Below are positions 1 to 9,600 of a stretch of DNA of 48,531 nt, one piece after another; positions within the stretch are counted from its first letter, which is position 1; every line of letters starts with the position of its first letter. The DNA is taken from NCBI GenBank assembly GCA_900543085.1, contig UQQF01000011.1:1-48531 (forward strand), in the 5' to 3' direction. The notes below the pieces were generated by a model. That model did not search any database. It saw only the letters and a list, made by a program, of their open reading frames with translations, and had not been told where the DNA came from. Origin of the DNA: an uncultured Eubacteriales bacterium (GTDB lineage Bacteria > Bacillota > Clostridia > Oscillospirales > Oscillospiraceae). The translations under genes and the position numbers were made by a program.

Positions 1-78
1 AGGTATTTATGTCGAACCGCCGAGTAACACGCACTCCCCGGCATATTAAACCACCCAAAGCGTTTTTCTCTTTGGAGT

Positions 79-120
79 CTGAGGGGTTTCTTTTTGTCGC
101 CACAAAAAGAAATCCCTCAG
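79..120. repeat. 19-bp perfect-type hairpin, possible intergenic repeat or terminator
   Basis: Arms at 79-97 and 102-120 pair over 19 bases with a single G.U pair (position 85) and a four-base CGCC loop. The inner part of the stem is T/A-rich (TTTCTTTTTGT against ACAAAAAGAAA) and the outer part is CTGAGGG. It could end a gene that lies before the window, but there is no U-run after it, so a dispersed intergenic hairpin repeat is as likely. No real gene is visible in bases 1-225. Confidence 0.5.
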
Positions 121-169
121 GAAAACCTCCGCCGAGCGCGGCCGCTCACCCCACGCCCCGTCGGGGGGC

Positions 170-197
170 ATATCCTCCCCACCACACGGCATATACT
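170..197 (+). promoter_or_regulatory. candidate sigma-E promoter for spoIIID
   Basis: ATA at 170-172 and CATATACT at 190-197 are 17 bases apart. This resembles the sigma-E pattern (ATA in the -35, CATA-rich -10), and spoIIID is known to be sigma-E dependent in Bacillus. The match is partial, so the call rests mostly on the gene it precedes. Confidence 0.35.
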
Positions 198-225
198 CAA
201 TCACGACATGCCGGGAGTGGTGTAA

Positions 226-486
226 ATGAGGACTGACATAGAGGAAAGAGCCGTCCGGCTCGCGGAGTACATAACCGAAAACCGCGCGACTGTGCGCGCG
301 GCGGCCAAAAAGTTCGGCGTCTCCAAGTCCACCGTGCACAAGGATATCACCGAGCGGCTGGAGACAGTTAGCCCCGAGCTTTATGCCAAGGTGCGTGACC
401 TGCTCGAGCTCAACAAGGCCGAGCGCCATATCCGTGGGGGGATGGCGACACGGGATAAATTCAGGAAGCTGAAAAGCCCTGACTAA
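226..486 (+). CDS. spoIIID: stage III sporulation transcriptional regulator SpoIIID
   Basis: An 86-residue protein, the normal length for SpoIIID, a small DNA-binding regulator of mother-cell genes during sporulation. The helix-turn-helix lies at about residues 22-46 (AAAKKFGVSKSTVHKDIT), followed by the basic C-terminal tail (ERHIRGGMATRDKFRK) that is typical of the family and helps DNA binding. The ATG at 226 has a weak GGGAGTGG upstream. The gene stands alone and is followed by a strong hairpin shared with the convergent exporter gene. It shows that the organism descends from endospore formers. Confidence 0.95.
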   Translation: MRTDIEERAVRLAEYITENRATVRAAAKKFGVSKSTVHKDITERLETVSPELYAKVRDLLELNKAERHIRGGMATRDKFRKLKSPD

Positions 487-490
487 GCAA

Positions 491-521
491 TCAGCCCGGC
501 GGGGAATTTCCGCCGGGCTGA
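491..521. terminator. hairpin between convergent genes
   Basis: Perfect 12-bp GC-rich stem (491-502 with 510-521) and a 7-base loop, located 4 bases after spoIIID and just beyond the stop of the convergent LysE gene. No T-run follows on either side, but the position fits a bidirectional terminator. Confidence 0.65.
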
Positions 522-528
522 TGCGCGC

Positions 529-1113
529 TTACAGGAACAGTGACACTGCGCAGTAGACCAGCAGCAGTGCCATGACCGTGTTCGTCACGCGCGCGTATTT
601 TGAAAACAGCATCCTGAACACCGAGCCGAACAGCGCCCAGCACAGCGTGAACACAAAGCCGATGAACGCCAGCAGCAGCGCAAACAGCGTCAGCTCCGGC
701 CACCGCCCCTGATAGTACGGCAGTATGTATGCTTCCATGGACACGATGCAGTATATGTATATCTTGGGGTTGACGAATTGCAGCGCCAGGCCGGACAGAA
801 ATCCGCCCCTCCCCTGCCCGTCCTCATCCGTGACCGGCGGGCTCTTGAAGGTCTTCCACGCCAGGTACAGCATGTAGGCCGCTCCGACTATGAGCATCGG
901 CGTCTTTATGCGCGGTATCAAGTCCGAGAGCGCGCCGCAAAACGCCGTGCACAGCAGCATGACTATCGTAAAGCCCGCCCAGATCCCCAGGTTGAACGGC
1001 AGCGCCCTTTTGAACCCCAGCCGCCCCGCGTTGGACATGCTCATTAGATTGTTCGGCCCCGGAGTCACCGCCGTGACGACCGCGTAGGAGAGGAAATTCA
1101 CCCAGCTGAACAT
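529..1113 (-). CDS. LysE/RhtB-family amino-acid exporter
   Basis: A 194-residue membrane protein with about six hydrophobic segments. The N-terminal signature AVTPGPNNLMSMSNA (residues ~14-28) is the conserved first helix of the LysE/RhtB family, which exports amino acids or their analogues across the cytoplasmic membrane. FVNPKIYIY near residue 107 is also family-typical. The start at 1113 was chosen because AAGGGGG lies just upstream; longer in-frame forms would run through the promoter. It is divergent from an XRE-cupin gene, a common arrangement in which the regulator controls the exporter. The substrate cannot be told from the sequence. Confidence 0.9.
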   Translation of the reverse strand: MFSWVNFLSYAVVTAVTPGPNNLMSMSNAGRLGFKRALPFNLGIWAGFTIVMLLCTAFCGALSDLIPRIKTPMLIVGAAYMLYLAWKTFKSPPVTDEDGQGRGGFLSGLALQFVNPKIYIYCIVSMEAYILPYYQGRWPELTLFALLLAFIGFVFTLCWALFGSVFRMLFSKYARVTNTVMALLLVYCAVSLFL

Positions 1114-1114
1114 A

Positions 1115-1143
1115 TTGACCCCCTTAGTTTCAAATGATATAAT
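1115..1143 (+). promoter_or_regulatory. sigma-A promoter of the XRE-cupin gene
   Basis: TTGACC (1115-1120), a 17-base spacer and TATAAT (1138-1143) with an extended TG. Transcription should begin near 1150, so the leader carries both copies of the 11-base repeat described at 1154-1201. Confidence 0.75.
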
Positions 1144-1153
1144 GTACTCAAAA

Positions 1154-1201
1154 TCCGATATATTAGATTTCCTACATATTATACCGTCAGTCCGATATAT
1201 T
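1154..1201. promoter_or_regulatory. paired 11-bp direct repeats, candidate operators
   Basis: TCCGATATATT occurs at 1154-1164 and again at 1191-1201. The second copy lies in the spacer and -35 edge of the exporter promoter. The first lies just after the start of the regulator transcript, inside an imperfect palindrome (1151-1170, AAATC...GATTT). The placement fits binding by the adjacent XRE-cupin protein. Confidence 0.6.
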
Positions 1202-1206
1202 GTCAA
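1178..1206 (-). promoter_or_regulatory. consensus sigma-A promoter of the exporter gene
   Basis: On the minus strand TTGACA (1206-1201), 17 bases, TATAAT (1183-1178): a full consensus match. Such a strong promoter normally needs a repressor, and a copy of the 11-base repeat sits across its spacer. Confidence 0.8.
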
Positions 1207-1216
1207 GGGGTGCGTC

Positions 1217-1759
1217 ATGGAACTGCAAAAGATAATAGGAGCCAACGTAAAAGCGGCGCGGGAGCGCAGAAAGCTGACCCTGGACGCCGCCGCGCTTCTG
1301 ACCGGGGTTTCGCGCAGTATGCTCGCGCAGATAGAAAAGGGCGACGTGAACCCTACCATATCCGTGCTGTGGAAGATAGCCAACGGCTACAAGGTGTCGT
1401 TCACCAGCCTGACGGAGGCGCCGGAGCGCTCTCCGCTGCTGCTGCGCGCGTCGGAGCCGCTTGTGGCCGACGGCGGCAGGTATTTGAACTACCCGTCCTT
1501 CCCGTTCCAGGAGGAGCGGCATTTTGAGACCTACCGCATTTGCGTGCGCCCGGGCGGGAGCCTGGACGCGCAGCCGCACATGGCCGGGACTGAGGAGTAC
1601 GTCACCGTCTTCTCCGGCGAGGTCGAGATCAGCGCCGGGGACGAGCGTTTCACCCTGGCGACCGGCGACAGCCTGCGCTTTCGCGCGGACACGGAGCACT
1701 CATATAAAAACCCCGGCGAGTGCGACGCCTGGCTCAGCATGGTGATATACTACGGCTGA
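1217..1759 (+). CDS. XRE-family regulator with C-terminal cupin domain
   Basis: 180 residues. Residues ~8-62 form an XRE helix-turn-helix (LDAAALLTGVSRSMLAQIEKG, then NPTISVLWKIANG). Residues ~100-178 form a cupin (EEYVTVFSGEVEIS, GDSLRFRADTEHSYKNPG). This is the COG1396-plus-cupin architecture, in which the cupin senses a small ligand. The ATG at 1217 follows AAGGGG; the longer in-frame extension upstream would start inside the promoter region. Divergence from a LysE exporter and repeats in the shared promoter region suggest that it controls the exporter and itself. The ligand is probably an amino acid, by inference only. Confidence 0.9.
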   Translation: MELQKIIGANVKAARERRKLTLDAAALLTGVSRSMLAQIEKGDVNPTISVLWKIANGYKVSFTSLTEAPERSPLLLRASEPLVADGGRYLNYPSFPFQEERHFETYRICVRPGGSLDAQPHMAGTEEYVTVFSGEVEISAGDERFTLATGDSLRFRADTEHSYKNPGECDAWLSMVIYYG

Positions 1760-1872
1760 GCTGCATTTTGGCGCAAGTTTGCACATCCTTTACAGCCCGC
1801 TCCGCCGGTTTTTAACTATGCTTCAACCCGTGGTAATATAATGCCGGTATTCCGTGTAAAGGAGATAATCAC

Positions 1873-3186
1873 ATGAACGCTGCTAAGCGCGCAACAGCGG
1901 TATTGGCCGCTGCGGCAATCACTTTGTCGCTGTCGGCCTGCGGGACGGGTACGGCGACATCCGCCGCCAGCCCCTCCCCCGCGGAGGAAGTGTCCGCAGC
2001 TTACGAGGGCGAGCGCTCGCTGGTGCTCAGCGATGACCAGGTCACGCTGGACGGCCTGGCCATTGCGGAGGAGGGCGCCGGAGACGTGACCGTCAGCCAC
2101 GACATAGTCTACTACGAGTCCGGCCAGGGCAGCGACTACGGCGAGGGCGCCGAGGCCGACGTGCACGACGCCGAGGAGGCTCAGGCTCGCACTGTGGTCA
2201 CCATACGCTCGGCGGGAACGTACCGGCTCAGCGGCACGCTCAGCCAGGGACAGATCGCCATAGACCTGGGAGACGACGCCGAAGACGACCCGGACGCCGT
2301 GGTGACGCTCATACTCGACGGCGTGGACGTCACGTGCACGGTCGCCCCGGCGCTGATATTCTACAACGTCTACGAGTGCGGCAGCAGCGGCGAGACCGCA
2401 GGCGACGGCGTGCTGAACATCACAGGCGACAACGAGGGTCTGGACACCGAGCTGCACCTGACGATAAACGGCGGCGTGATAAACATCGACGCCGCCAACG
2501 ACGGCATCAACACCAACGAGGACAACGTCTCCGTGACCACCATAAACGGCGGCACGCTGAATATAGACGCCGGTCTCGGCTCCGAGGGCGACGGCATAGA
2601 CTCCAACGGCTGGCTGGTGATAAACGGCGGCAGCGTTTTCGCCAGCGCCTGCGCGGCCGGCGGCGACAGCGGCATAGACGCCTCGCTGGAAATCGTGCTC
2701 AACGGCGGCACGGTCGTGGCTCTGGGCAATATGTTCGACGCTATCTCGTCCGACTCCGCGCAGAACTATCTGACGCTCACACTTGCCGAACCGGTGCGAA
2801 GCGGCGACGAGGTCGAGCTTACCGGCGCGGACGGCAGCGCGCTGTTTGACTTCACCGCGCCCAAGACCGCGAGCATGATCCTCCTCTCCGGTGCGGACAT
2901 AGAGGACGGCGCGGAGTACACGCTCACCGTCAACGGCACGGAGCGCGAGTACAGCGCCGAAGGCATGATGGGCGCGCCCGGCGGTATGGGCGGCCCGGGC
3001 GGCATGGGCGAAGCTCCGCCCGACATGGGTCAACCCCCTGACGACATGAGCCGCGGGCGCATGGACATCCCCGAGGGGCTGGAGGACTGGCTGAACACCG
3101 CCACGGACGTGCCAGACGAGATACGCACCTGGCTGGAGAGACTTATAGAGATGCAGAACAGCACACCGCCGGACGAACCGCAGTGA
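1873..3186 (+). CDS. surface lipoprotein, carbohydrate-binding Cthe_2159-like domain (DUF4353)
   Basis: 437 residues. A lipoprotein signal peptide ends at the lipobox LSAC (Cys23), so the mature protein should be anchored to the outer face of the membrane. The middle (~residues 55-330) has a repeated pattern of INGG and ND/DGI turns (TINGGVINIDAANDGI, TINGGTLNIDAGLGS, VINGGSVFASA), which is the signature of the right-handed beta-helix family typified by Cthe_2159, reported to bind polysaccharides. Acidic turns suggest calcium sites. The C-terminal tail is Gly/Met/Pro-rich (GGMGGPGGMGEAPPDMGQ). AAAGGAGA precedes the ATG. A TATAAT at 1837-1842 may be its -10, with no clear -35. Confidence 0.75.
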   Translation: MNAAKRATAVLAAAAITLSLSACGTGTATSAASPSPAEEVSAAYEGERSLVLSDDQVTLDGLAIAEEGAGDVTVSHDIVYYESGQGSDYGEGAEADVHDAEEAQARTVVTIRSAGTYRLSGTLSQGQIAIDLGDDAEDDPDAVVTLILDGVDVTCTVAPALIFYNVYECGSSGETAGDGVLNITGDNEGLDTELHLTINGGVINIDAANDGINTNEDNVSVTTINGGTLNIDAGLGSEGDGIDSNGWLVINGGSVFASACAAGGDSGIDASLEIVLNGGTVVALGNMFDAISSDSAQNYLTLTLAEPVRSGDEVELTGADGSALFDFTAPKTASMILLSGADIEDGAEYTLTVNGTEREYSAEGMMGAPGGMGGPGGMGEAPPDMGQPPDDMSRGRMDIPEGLEDWLNTATDVPDEIRTWLERLIEMQNSTPPDEPQ

Positions 3187-3211
3187 GGGGGCGAAAGCCC
3201 CCTGCTTTTTT
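3186..3211 (+). terminator. rho-independent terminator of the lipoprotein gene
   Basis: GGGGGC (3187-3192), GAAA tetraloop, GCCCCC (3197-3202), then GCTTTTTT. It directly abuts the stop codon. Confidence 0.9.
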
Positions 3212-3239
3212 GCCGCGCAGTGCGGATGTCCGATAGGTA

Positions 3240-3268
3240 TTGCAAACCCGGCCGCATCGGGTTAAACT
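3240..3268 (+). promoter_or_regulatory. candidate promoter of addBA
   Basis: TTGCAA (3240-3245), 17-base spacer, TAAACT (3263-3268), 27 bases before the addB start. Confidence 0.5.
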
Positions 3269-3295
3269 TAAGTATCACACCAAGCGAGGTAGCAC

Positions 3296-6200
3296 ATGCT
3301 GAGGATAATCACCGGCCGCGCCGGAGCCGGTAAGACCGGCAGGATAATGGAAGAAATACGCTCGCGCGTAAGCTCGGGCATGGGCGGCAGCGTGCTCATA
3401 GTGCCGGAGCAGTACAGCCATGAGGCCGAGCGCGAGCTATCAAGCGTGGCCGGTCCCTCCGCGCCGCTCTACGCCGAGGTGCTCAGCTTCACGGGCATTG
3501 CCCGCCGCGTGGAGGCCGAGCTGGGTCCCGGCGGCCGCCGCGCGCTGAGCAGCGGCGCGCGTCTGCTGTGCATGGCTCTCGCGCTGGACAACGTCTACGC
3601 CCGTCTCGGCGTCTACGCGCGCGCCCGGCGCTCGCCGGAGCTGCAGCTGAAGCTGCTGTCCGCCATCGATGAGCTGAGCGCAGCCGAGATCACGCCCGAA
3701 GCCCTTGACGAGGCCGCCGCGCAGACCGGCGGCGCGCTCGCTCTGAAGCTGCGCGACCTGGCGCTCATCATGGCCGCTTTCTCCGCCGCCGTGGGCAGCG
3801 AGCGCACCGACAGCGCCGACCGGCTCACGCTGCTGGCCGAGCGCCTGCCGTACAGCGACTTTGCCCGCGACGGCAGCATATACATCGACGGCTTCACCGA
3901 CTTCACCGCGCAGGAAAAGCGCATAGTGTGCGAGCTGATGCAGCGCGCCGACGTCACGCTCTGCCTCACGCTGGACAGCGTGGAATACGGCAGCGAGCTA
4001 TTTGACATAACACGTTCCACCGCTCGCGCGCTCATACGCTACGCCACGTCCGAGGGCATACAGCACCGGGTGGAGAACATGGAGGCCGCCGTGCGCTCCC
4101 CCATGGACGTGCTGGCCGAGAACCTGCTCGCCTACCCCGCGCGAACTTTTGACTCCGAGGGAAGAATACGCCTTTTTGCGGCCAACAGCGCCTATTCCGA
4201 GTGTGAATTTGCCGCAAGCGAGGCGCTGCGCCTCGCCCGCTCCGGCTGCCGCTGGCGGGATATCGCCATCGCCGCGCGCGGCTTTGAGGACTACCGCGGC
4301 GCTCTCACCGCAGCGTTTGAGCGCGCGGGGGTGCCGCTGTTCGTGGCGAGGCAGGTTGACATAACTAAGAAACCTCTGCCCACACTCATCGCCTCCGCCT
4401 ACGACGCCGTCACAGGTGGCTGGGAGCAGGGCGACGTCTTCGCCTACCTGCGCACCGGGCTGGCCGGACTGAGCCTGGCCGAGTGCGACGAGCTGGAGAA
4501 CTACTGCTTCACCTGGAACATATCCTCCCGCCGCTGGCACGACGAGCGCGACTGGGGCATGCACCCCGACGGCTACAAGGGCGAGCTGAGCGATTCTGCT
4601 CACGAGCGGCTGGCGCGCATAAACGAGCTGCGCCGCCGCGCCGCCGCGCCGCTCATGGAGTTCGAGTCCGCCGTCAAGGCCGCCGCGACCGCGCGGGAGC
4701 ACTGCCAGGCGCTCGCCGGGCTTTTTGAAACGCTGCAGCTCGCCCTGCGTCTGGCCGAGCGCGCGGACGAGCTGGAGCGCTCCGGGCGCAGGCAGGCGGC
4801 CGCCGAGTACGCGCGCATCTGGGACGCTGCCGTTGACGCGCTGGAGCAATGCTCCGCCGTGCTTGGAGACATGGAGCTGGACGCCGCCGCCTTTGCGCGG
4901 CTGTACCTGCTGACGCTCTCGCAGTACAACGTCGGCGTCATACCCGTCTCGCTGGACATGGTTACCGCGGGCGACATGGACAGGATGCGCCGCCGGCACA
5001 TAAAGCACCTCATAGTCCTCGGCGCCTCGGATGAGCGCCTTCCCGCGCCCGAGCGGGACGACGGCGTGTTCACCGGCGACGAGCGCCGCGCGCTGGCCGA
5101 GGCCGGTCTTGCGCTGGACGCGGGCGAGGCGGAGCTGTGGCGCGAGTACACGCTTATATATAACTGCGTCTCCCTCCCCGCCGAGACGCTTACCATTACA
5201 TACCCCGCCTGGGGCGCGGACGGGCACGAGCCGGAGCCGAGCTTTCTCGTCACGCGCGCAAGGGGTCTGTTCGGCCTCGAGATTGAGGGCGTGAACCGCG
5301 CGGGCGTGCTGCTCTCCGGCGAAAACACGGCCATAGAGCTGGCGGCCGCCGCCATTGCGGGGCAGGGCGGCCGGGAAGCGAGCCTGGCGCGCGAATACTT
5401 TGAGCGCTCCGACCCCGAGCGGCTGCACCGCGTGGCCGCCGCGGCGGACATCACGCGCGGCCGCCTCTCCCGCGAGGCCGCGCTGGAGCTGTACGGGCGG
5501 GACATGAAGCTCTCCGCCTCCCGGCTGGAGCGCTTTGCGAGCTGCCGTTTCTCGTACTTCCTGACCTACGGTTTGAAGGCCAGGCCACGGGTGCGCGCGC
5601 AGTTCAAGGCGCCCGAGGCGGGCACCTTTGTGCACTACGTGCTGCAGCACGTGGCCGCCGCCGCGCCAGATGGCAACCTCGCCGCGCTGCCGGATGAGCG
5701 CATAGCCGCGCTGACGCGCGAGTGTACGGCGAGCTACCTCGAGAACGAGCTCGGCGGGCGCGATGGCAAGACCGCCCGCTTCATCTACCTCTACGAGCGC
5801 CTTGGCGAGAGCGTGGAGCGCATAGTGCTGGACATGGCCGGTGAGCTGCGCTGCTCGGACTTCCGCCCGCTGGACTTTGAGCTGGACATCGCGCGCGCCG
5901 TCCCCGGCGCGGGGCTGAAGCTCCCCGACGGCGGCAGCGTGCGCGCCGTGGGCATCGCCGACCGCGTGGACGGCTGGGTGCACGACGGCCGGCTGTACCT
6001 GCGCGTGGTGGATTACAAGACCGGGCGCAAGAGCTTCTCGCTCAGCGACGTCTACTACGGCCTGAACATGCAGATGCTGCTCTACCTTTTCTCACTTGCC
6101 GGGGCGGGAGAGTCCCGCTACGGCATGGAGATAGCGCCCGCCGGAGTGCTCTACATTCCCGCCAGGGACGAGATGATCTCCGCCGACAGCGAGCTCACCG

Positions 6201-6610
6201 ACGACCAGATCGCCGCCGAGCGCAGCAAAAAGCTGGTGCGCAGCGGGCTGCTCCTCGACGACGCCGACGTCCTCCACGCCATGGAGCGCGGCGACAAGCC
6301 CGTGCGCCTGCCCGTAAAGTGGAAGGACGGCGCGCCGACGGGCGACAACCTCGCCGGAGCCGAGCGTCTCGGCCTGCTGGCCCGGCGCATAGAGGACACT
6401 CTGCGCGCCATTGCCCGGGAAATAGGCTCGGGCAGCATCCAGGCCGACCCCTGCTATAAGGGCGTCAGGGACAACGCCTGCCTCTGGTGCGACTACGCCA
6501 AGGCCTGCCGCTTCACCGACGGCGAGCAGGGCGACACGCGCCGCTATCTCCCTCCGCTCAAGGCCGAGCGCGTGTGGGAGCTGCTGGAAGGAGTTGACTA
6601 CGATGGCTGA
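3296..6610 (+). CDS. addB: helicase-exonuclease AddAB, subunit AddB
   Basis: 1104 residues, family-typical length. AddB partners AddA in the double-strand-break resection enzyme that replaces RecBCD in Firmicutes. The Walker A GRAGAGKT is at residues 7-14. The C-terminal PD-(D/E)XK nuclease shows VVDYKTGRK (Asp906, Lys908). The cysteines of the 4Fe-4S cluster are present in the known spacing: Cys750, then Cys1062, Cys1065 and Cys1071 (C-x2-C-x5-C). All catalytic and cluster residues seem intact. Its stop overlaps the addA start by 8 bases, which implies translational coupling. Confidence 0.97.
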   Translation: MLRIITGRAGAGKTGRIMEEIRSRVSSGMGGSVLIVPEQYSHEAERELSSVAGPSAPLYAEVLSFTGIARRVEAELGPGGRRALSSGARLLCMALALDNVYARLGVYARARRSPELQLKLLSAIDELSAAEITPEALDEAAAQTGGALALKLRDLALIMAAFSAAVGSERTDSADRLTLLAERLPYSDFARDGSIYIDGFTDFTAQEKRIVCELMQRADVTLCLTLDSVEYGSELFDITRSTARALIRYATSEGIQHRVENMEAAVRSPMDVLAENLLAYPARTFDSEGRIRLFAANSAYSECEFAASEALRLARSGCRWRDIAIAARGFEDYRGALTAAFERAGVPLFVARQVDITKKPLPTLIASAYDAVTGGWEQGDVFAYLRTGLAGLSLAECDELENYCFTWNISSRRWHDERDWGMHPDGYKGELSDSAHERLARINELRRRAAAPLMEFESAVKAAATAREHCQALAGLFETLQLALRLAERADELERSGRRQAAAEYARIWDAAVDALEQCSAVLGDMELDAAAFARLYLLTLSQYNVGVIPVSLDMVTAGDMDRMRRRHIKHLIVLGASDERLPAPERDDGVFTGDERRALAEAGLALDAGEAELWREYTLIYNCVSLPAETLTITYPAWGADGHEPEPSFLVTRARGLFGLEIEGVNRAGVLLSGENTAIELAAAAIAGQGGREASLAREYFERSDPERLHRVAAAADITRGRLSREAALELYGRDMKLSASRLERFASCRFSYFLTYGLKARPRVRAQFKAPEAGTFVHYVLQHVAAAAPDGNLAALPDERIAALTRECTASYLENELGGRDGKTARFIYLYERLGESVERIVLDMAGELRCSDFRPLDFELDIARAVPGAGLKLPDGGSVRAVGIADRVDGWVHDGRLYLRVVDYKTGRKSFSLSDVYYGLNMQMLLYLFSLAGAGESRYGMEIAPAGVLYIPARDEMISADSELTDDQIAAERSKKLVRSGLLLDDADVLHAMERGDKPVRLPVKWKDGAPTGDNLAGAERLGLLARRIEDTLRAIAREIGSGSIQADPCYKGVRDNACLWCDYAKACRFTDGEQGDTRRYLPPLKAERVWELLEGVDYDG

Positions 6611-9600
6611 ATTCACCCCGACGCCCGGCCAGGCTCTGGCCATATCCGACCGCGGCGGCGAGCTGCTTGTCTCCGCCGCCGCCGGAAGCGGCAAGACCCG
6701 CGTGCTGATAGAGCGCCTGATGGGCTACATACTCGGCGAAAACCGCGCCGACGTGGACAGCTTCCTGATCATCACCTTCACCCGCGCCGCCGCGGAGCAG
6801 CTGCGCGGCAAGATAGGCGAGCACATCTCCGAGCTGGCCGAGAGCGCCATTGGCGGACAGGCCGCGTATCTGCGCCGCCAGCGCGCCCTGCTCCGCCGCG
6901 CGCAGATCTGCACCATCGACAGCTTCTGCGTCTCGCTGCTGCGCGAGAACGCCGCCGCGCTGGGGCTTGACCCCGGCTTTGCCCTGTGCGACGAGCAGCG
7001 CGCCGCCGAGCTGAAATCCACCGCGCTTGAAAACACGCTCGAGGCCGCGTATGAGCGCGCCGAGCCGGACTTTCTCGCCCTGGCCGGGAGCGTCGGCGCA
7101 GGGCGCGACGACGCGCGCCTTGAGAGCCTGGTGCTCTCCCTGCACGAGAAATTGCAGTCCCACGCCCGCCCCGAGCGCTGGGTCGCCGCGCAAAAGCGCG
7201 ATCTGGACGCCCTGCCCGAGGACGCGGGTCAGACCGTCTGGGGACGCGAGCTTATAGACGGAGCGCGCGCCCAGCTCAGCTATTGGCGCGGCGTGATGCG
7301 CCGGCTGCTGGACGAGGTGTCCGGCAGCGAGGCCGCCATGAAGGCCTACGGCGCCTCGCTCGGCGAGACGGCGGCCTCACTGGACGCCGCGCTCGCCGCG
7401 TGTGAGCGCGGCTGGGACGCGCTGCGCGCCGCACTGCCGGTGAGCTTTCCCCGCCTCGGCGCGCTCCGCTCGGACGCTGAGCTGCGCGAGCTGGTGAAGT
7501 CGCACCGCGACCCGTGCAAAAAGGCGCTGGACAAGCTGACAAAGGACTTCTCCGCGCCCAGCGCGGAGCTGCTGCGCGACGTGCGCGCCACCGCCCCGGC
7601 CATGACCGCGCTGCTGAACCTCGCGCTGGATTTCGACGCGGAGTACACGCGCTGCAAGCGCCGACGCTCGCTGATAGACTTCGCCGACGCGGAGCACATG
7701 GCCGCTCAGCTGCTCACGGACGAGGACGGGAATCCCTCCCCCTTCGCGCTGGAGCTCTCTCGCCGCTACACCGAGGTGATGGTCGACGAGTACCAGGACG
7801 TCTCCCGCGTGCAGGAGGATATAGTGCGCGCCGTCTCCGGCGGCGGACGCCGCCTGTTCATGGTCGGCGACGTAAAGCAGAGCATCTACCGCTTCCGCCT
7901 GGCCGACCCGACGATCTTCCTTGAAAAGTACGATCGCTTCACAGACGCCCCCGCCCCCGAGGGCGAGCCGCGCCGCGTCTTTCTCAGCGAGAGCTTCCGC
8001 TCTCGCGGCGAGGTTGTAGCCGCCGTGAACAGCGTGTTTCACTGCCTGATGAGCCGTGAGCTGGGCGAGCTGGACTACGACGGGCGCGCCGAGCTGATAG
8101 CCGCCCTGCCATACACCGGCAGCGTGCCGCGCCCCGAGCTTGCAATCCTGACCAATCCCGGAGCCGAGGACGGCGGCGAGCGCCCCGACAAGGTCGCCGC
8201 AGAAGCCCGCTACGCCGCGCGGCGTATGCGGGAGCTGGTGGAGGGCGGAACCATGCTCACCGCCCCGGGCGGCGAGCGGCCGCTCGGCTACGGCGACATC
8301 GCCGTGCTGCTGCGCTCGGCCAACGTCTCCGGCGCCGTCTGGCGGCGCGAGCTGGCGCGCATGGGCGTGCCGGTCGAGTCCGGGCAGTCCGGCGGCTTTT
8401 TCACCGCCGGCGAGGTGGAGGTCATCCTCTCGCTGCTGAGCATCATAGACAACCCCCGGCAGGACGTGCAGCTTGTCAGCGTGCTTCGCTCGGCGCTGTT
8501 CGGCTTCACGCCGGACGAGCTGACGGCCATACGCCTGGCTCAGCCGGACGGGGAGCTGTGGGACGCGCTGCTGACCCGCGCCGGGAAGGACGAGAAGTGC
8601 CGCAGCTTTGCGGACACGATAGACAGTCTGCGCGACTTTGCCCGCGAGAGCGAGGTCAGCGAGCTTATATCCGAGATATACTCCCGCCTGGACTGCTTTG
8701 CCGTCTGCGCCGCGCTCGGCGACGGGGAGGCGCGCAGCGAGCGGCTTCAGCGTCTGGCCTCCCTTGCTCAGGAGTTTGAGAGCGGGGCGTGGCGCGGGCT
8801 GCGCCGCTTCAACGAGTGGATAGAGCGCATGCGCGAGTCCGGACGCGAGCCTGCGATGCCCGCCGGCGAGAGCTCCGGCCGCGTGCGCATCATGAGCATA
8901 CACCAGAGCAAGGGTCTGGAGTTCCCCGTGGTCTTCCTGTGCGAGACCGCCAAGCACTTCAACGAGATGGATCTGCGCCCCACCGTGCTGCTGCACCCCG
9001 AGCTGGGGCTGGGCTGCAAGGTCACGGACGCCGCGCGCGGCATCGAGTACCCCACCATCACGCACCGCGCCGTGGCTCACCGGCTGCGCCGCGAGCAGCT
9101 CAGCGAGGAGCTGCGGCTGCTCTACGTCGCCATGACCCGCGCTCGCGAGCGGCTGATCATGACCTGTTCGCTGGCCGATCCCGAAAAGACCGTCTCCAAG
9201 CTCTCTGCGACGGCCGAGTCTCCCATGGACGCTCAGGCGCTGCTGGGTATGCGCTCCTTCTCCGACTGGCTCATCACCGCCGCCGTCGCCGACGGCGGCA
9301 GGACGCTGGACTTCTCGGTCGTGCCCGAGGAGACGGAAGCTGCGGCAAAGCCCGCTCCCGCCGTCCCCTCGCCCGACGCGCCGGAGGCTTCCCCGTCCGG
9401 CGAGGCGCAGACGGGCTGGCTGGAGCGTCTGTACTCCTGGCGCTACGCCGCCCAGGCGTCGGTGAACCTGCCCAGCAAGGTCACGGCCACGGAACTGAAA
9501 AGCCTGCCGGAGCCTGACCCGGAGAGCGCCGACCTCGTAGAGCGCGCCGTGCGCCCCTTCCGCGTGCCGGAGCTGTCCGGCGTGGAGCGGGAGCTGACCG

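Noticed and set aside
9..236. 75-codon open frame at the window start
   Set aside because: It runs through the 19-bp hairpin and the spoIIID promoter region and has a basic, low-complexity product.
3998..5983. Long minus-strand open frame inside addB
   Set aside because: Same composition effect; addB is intact on the other strand.
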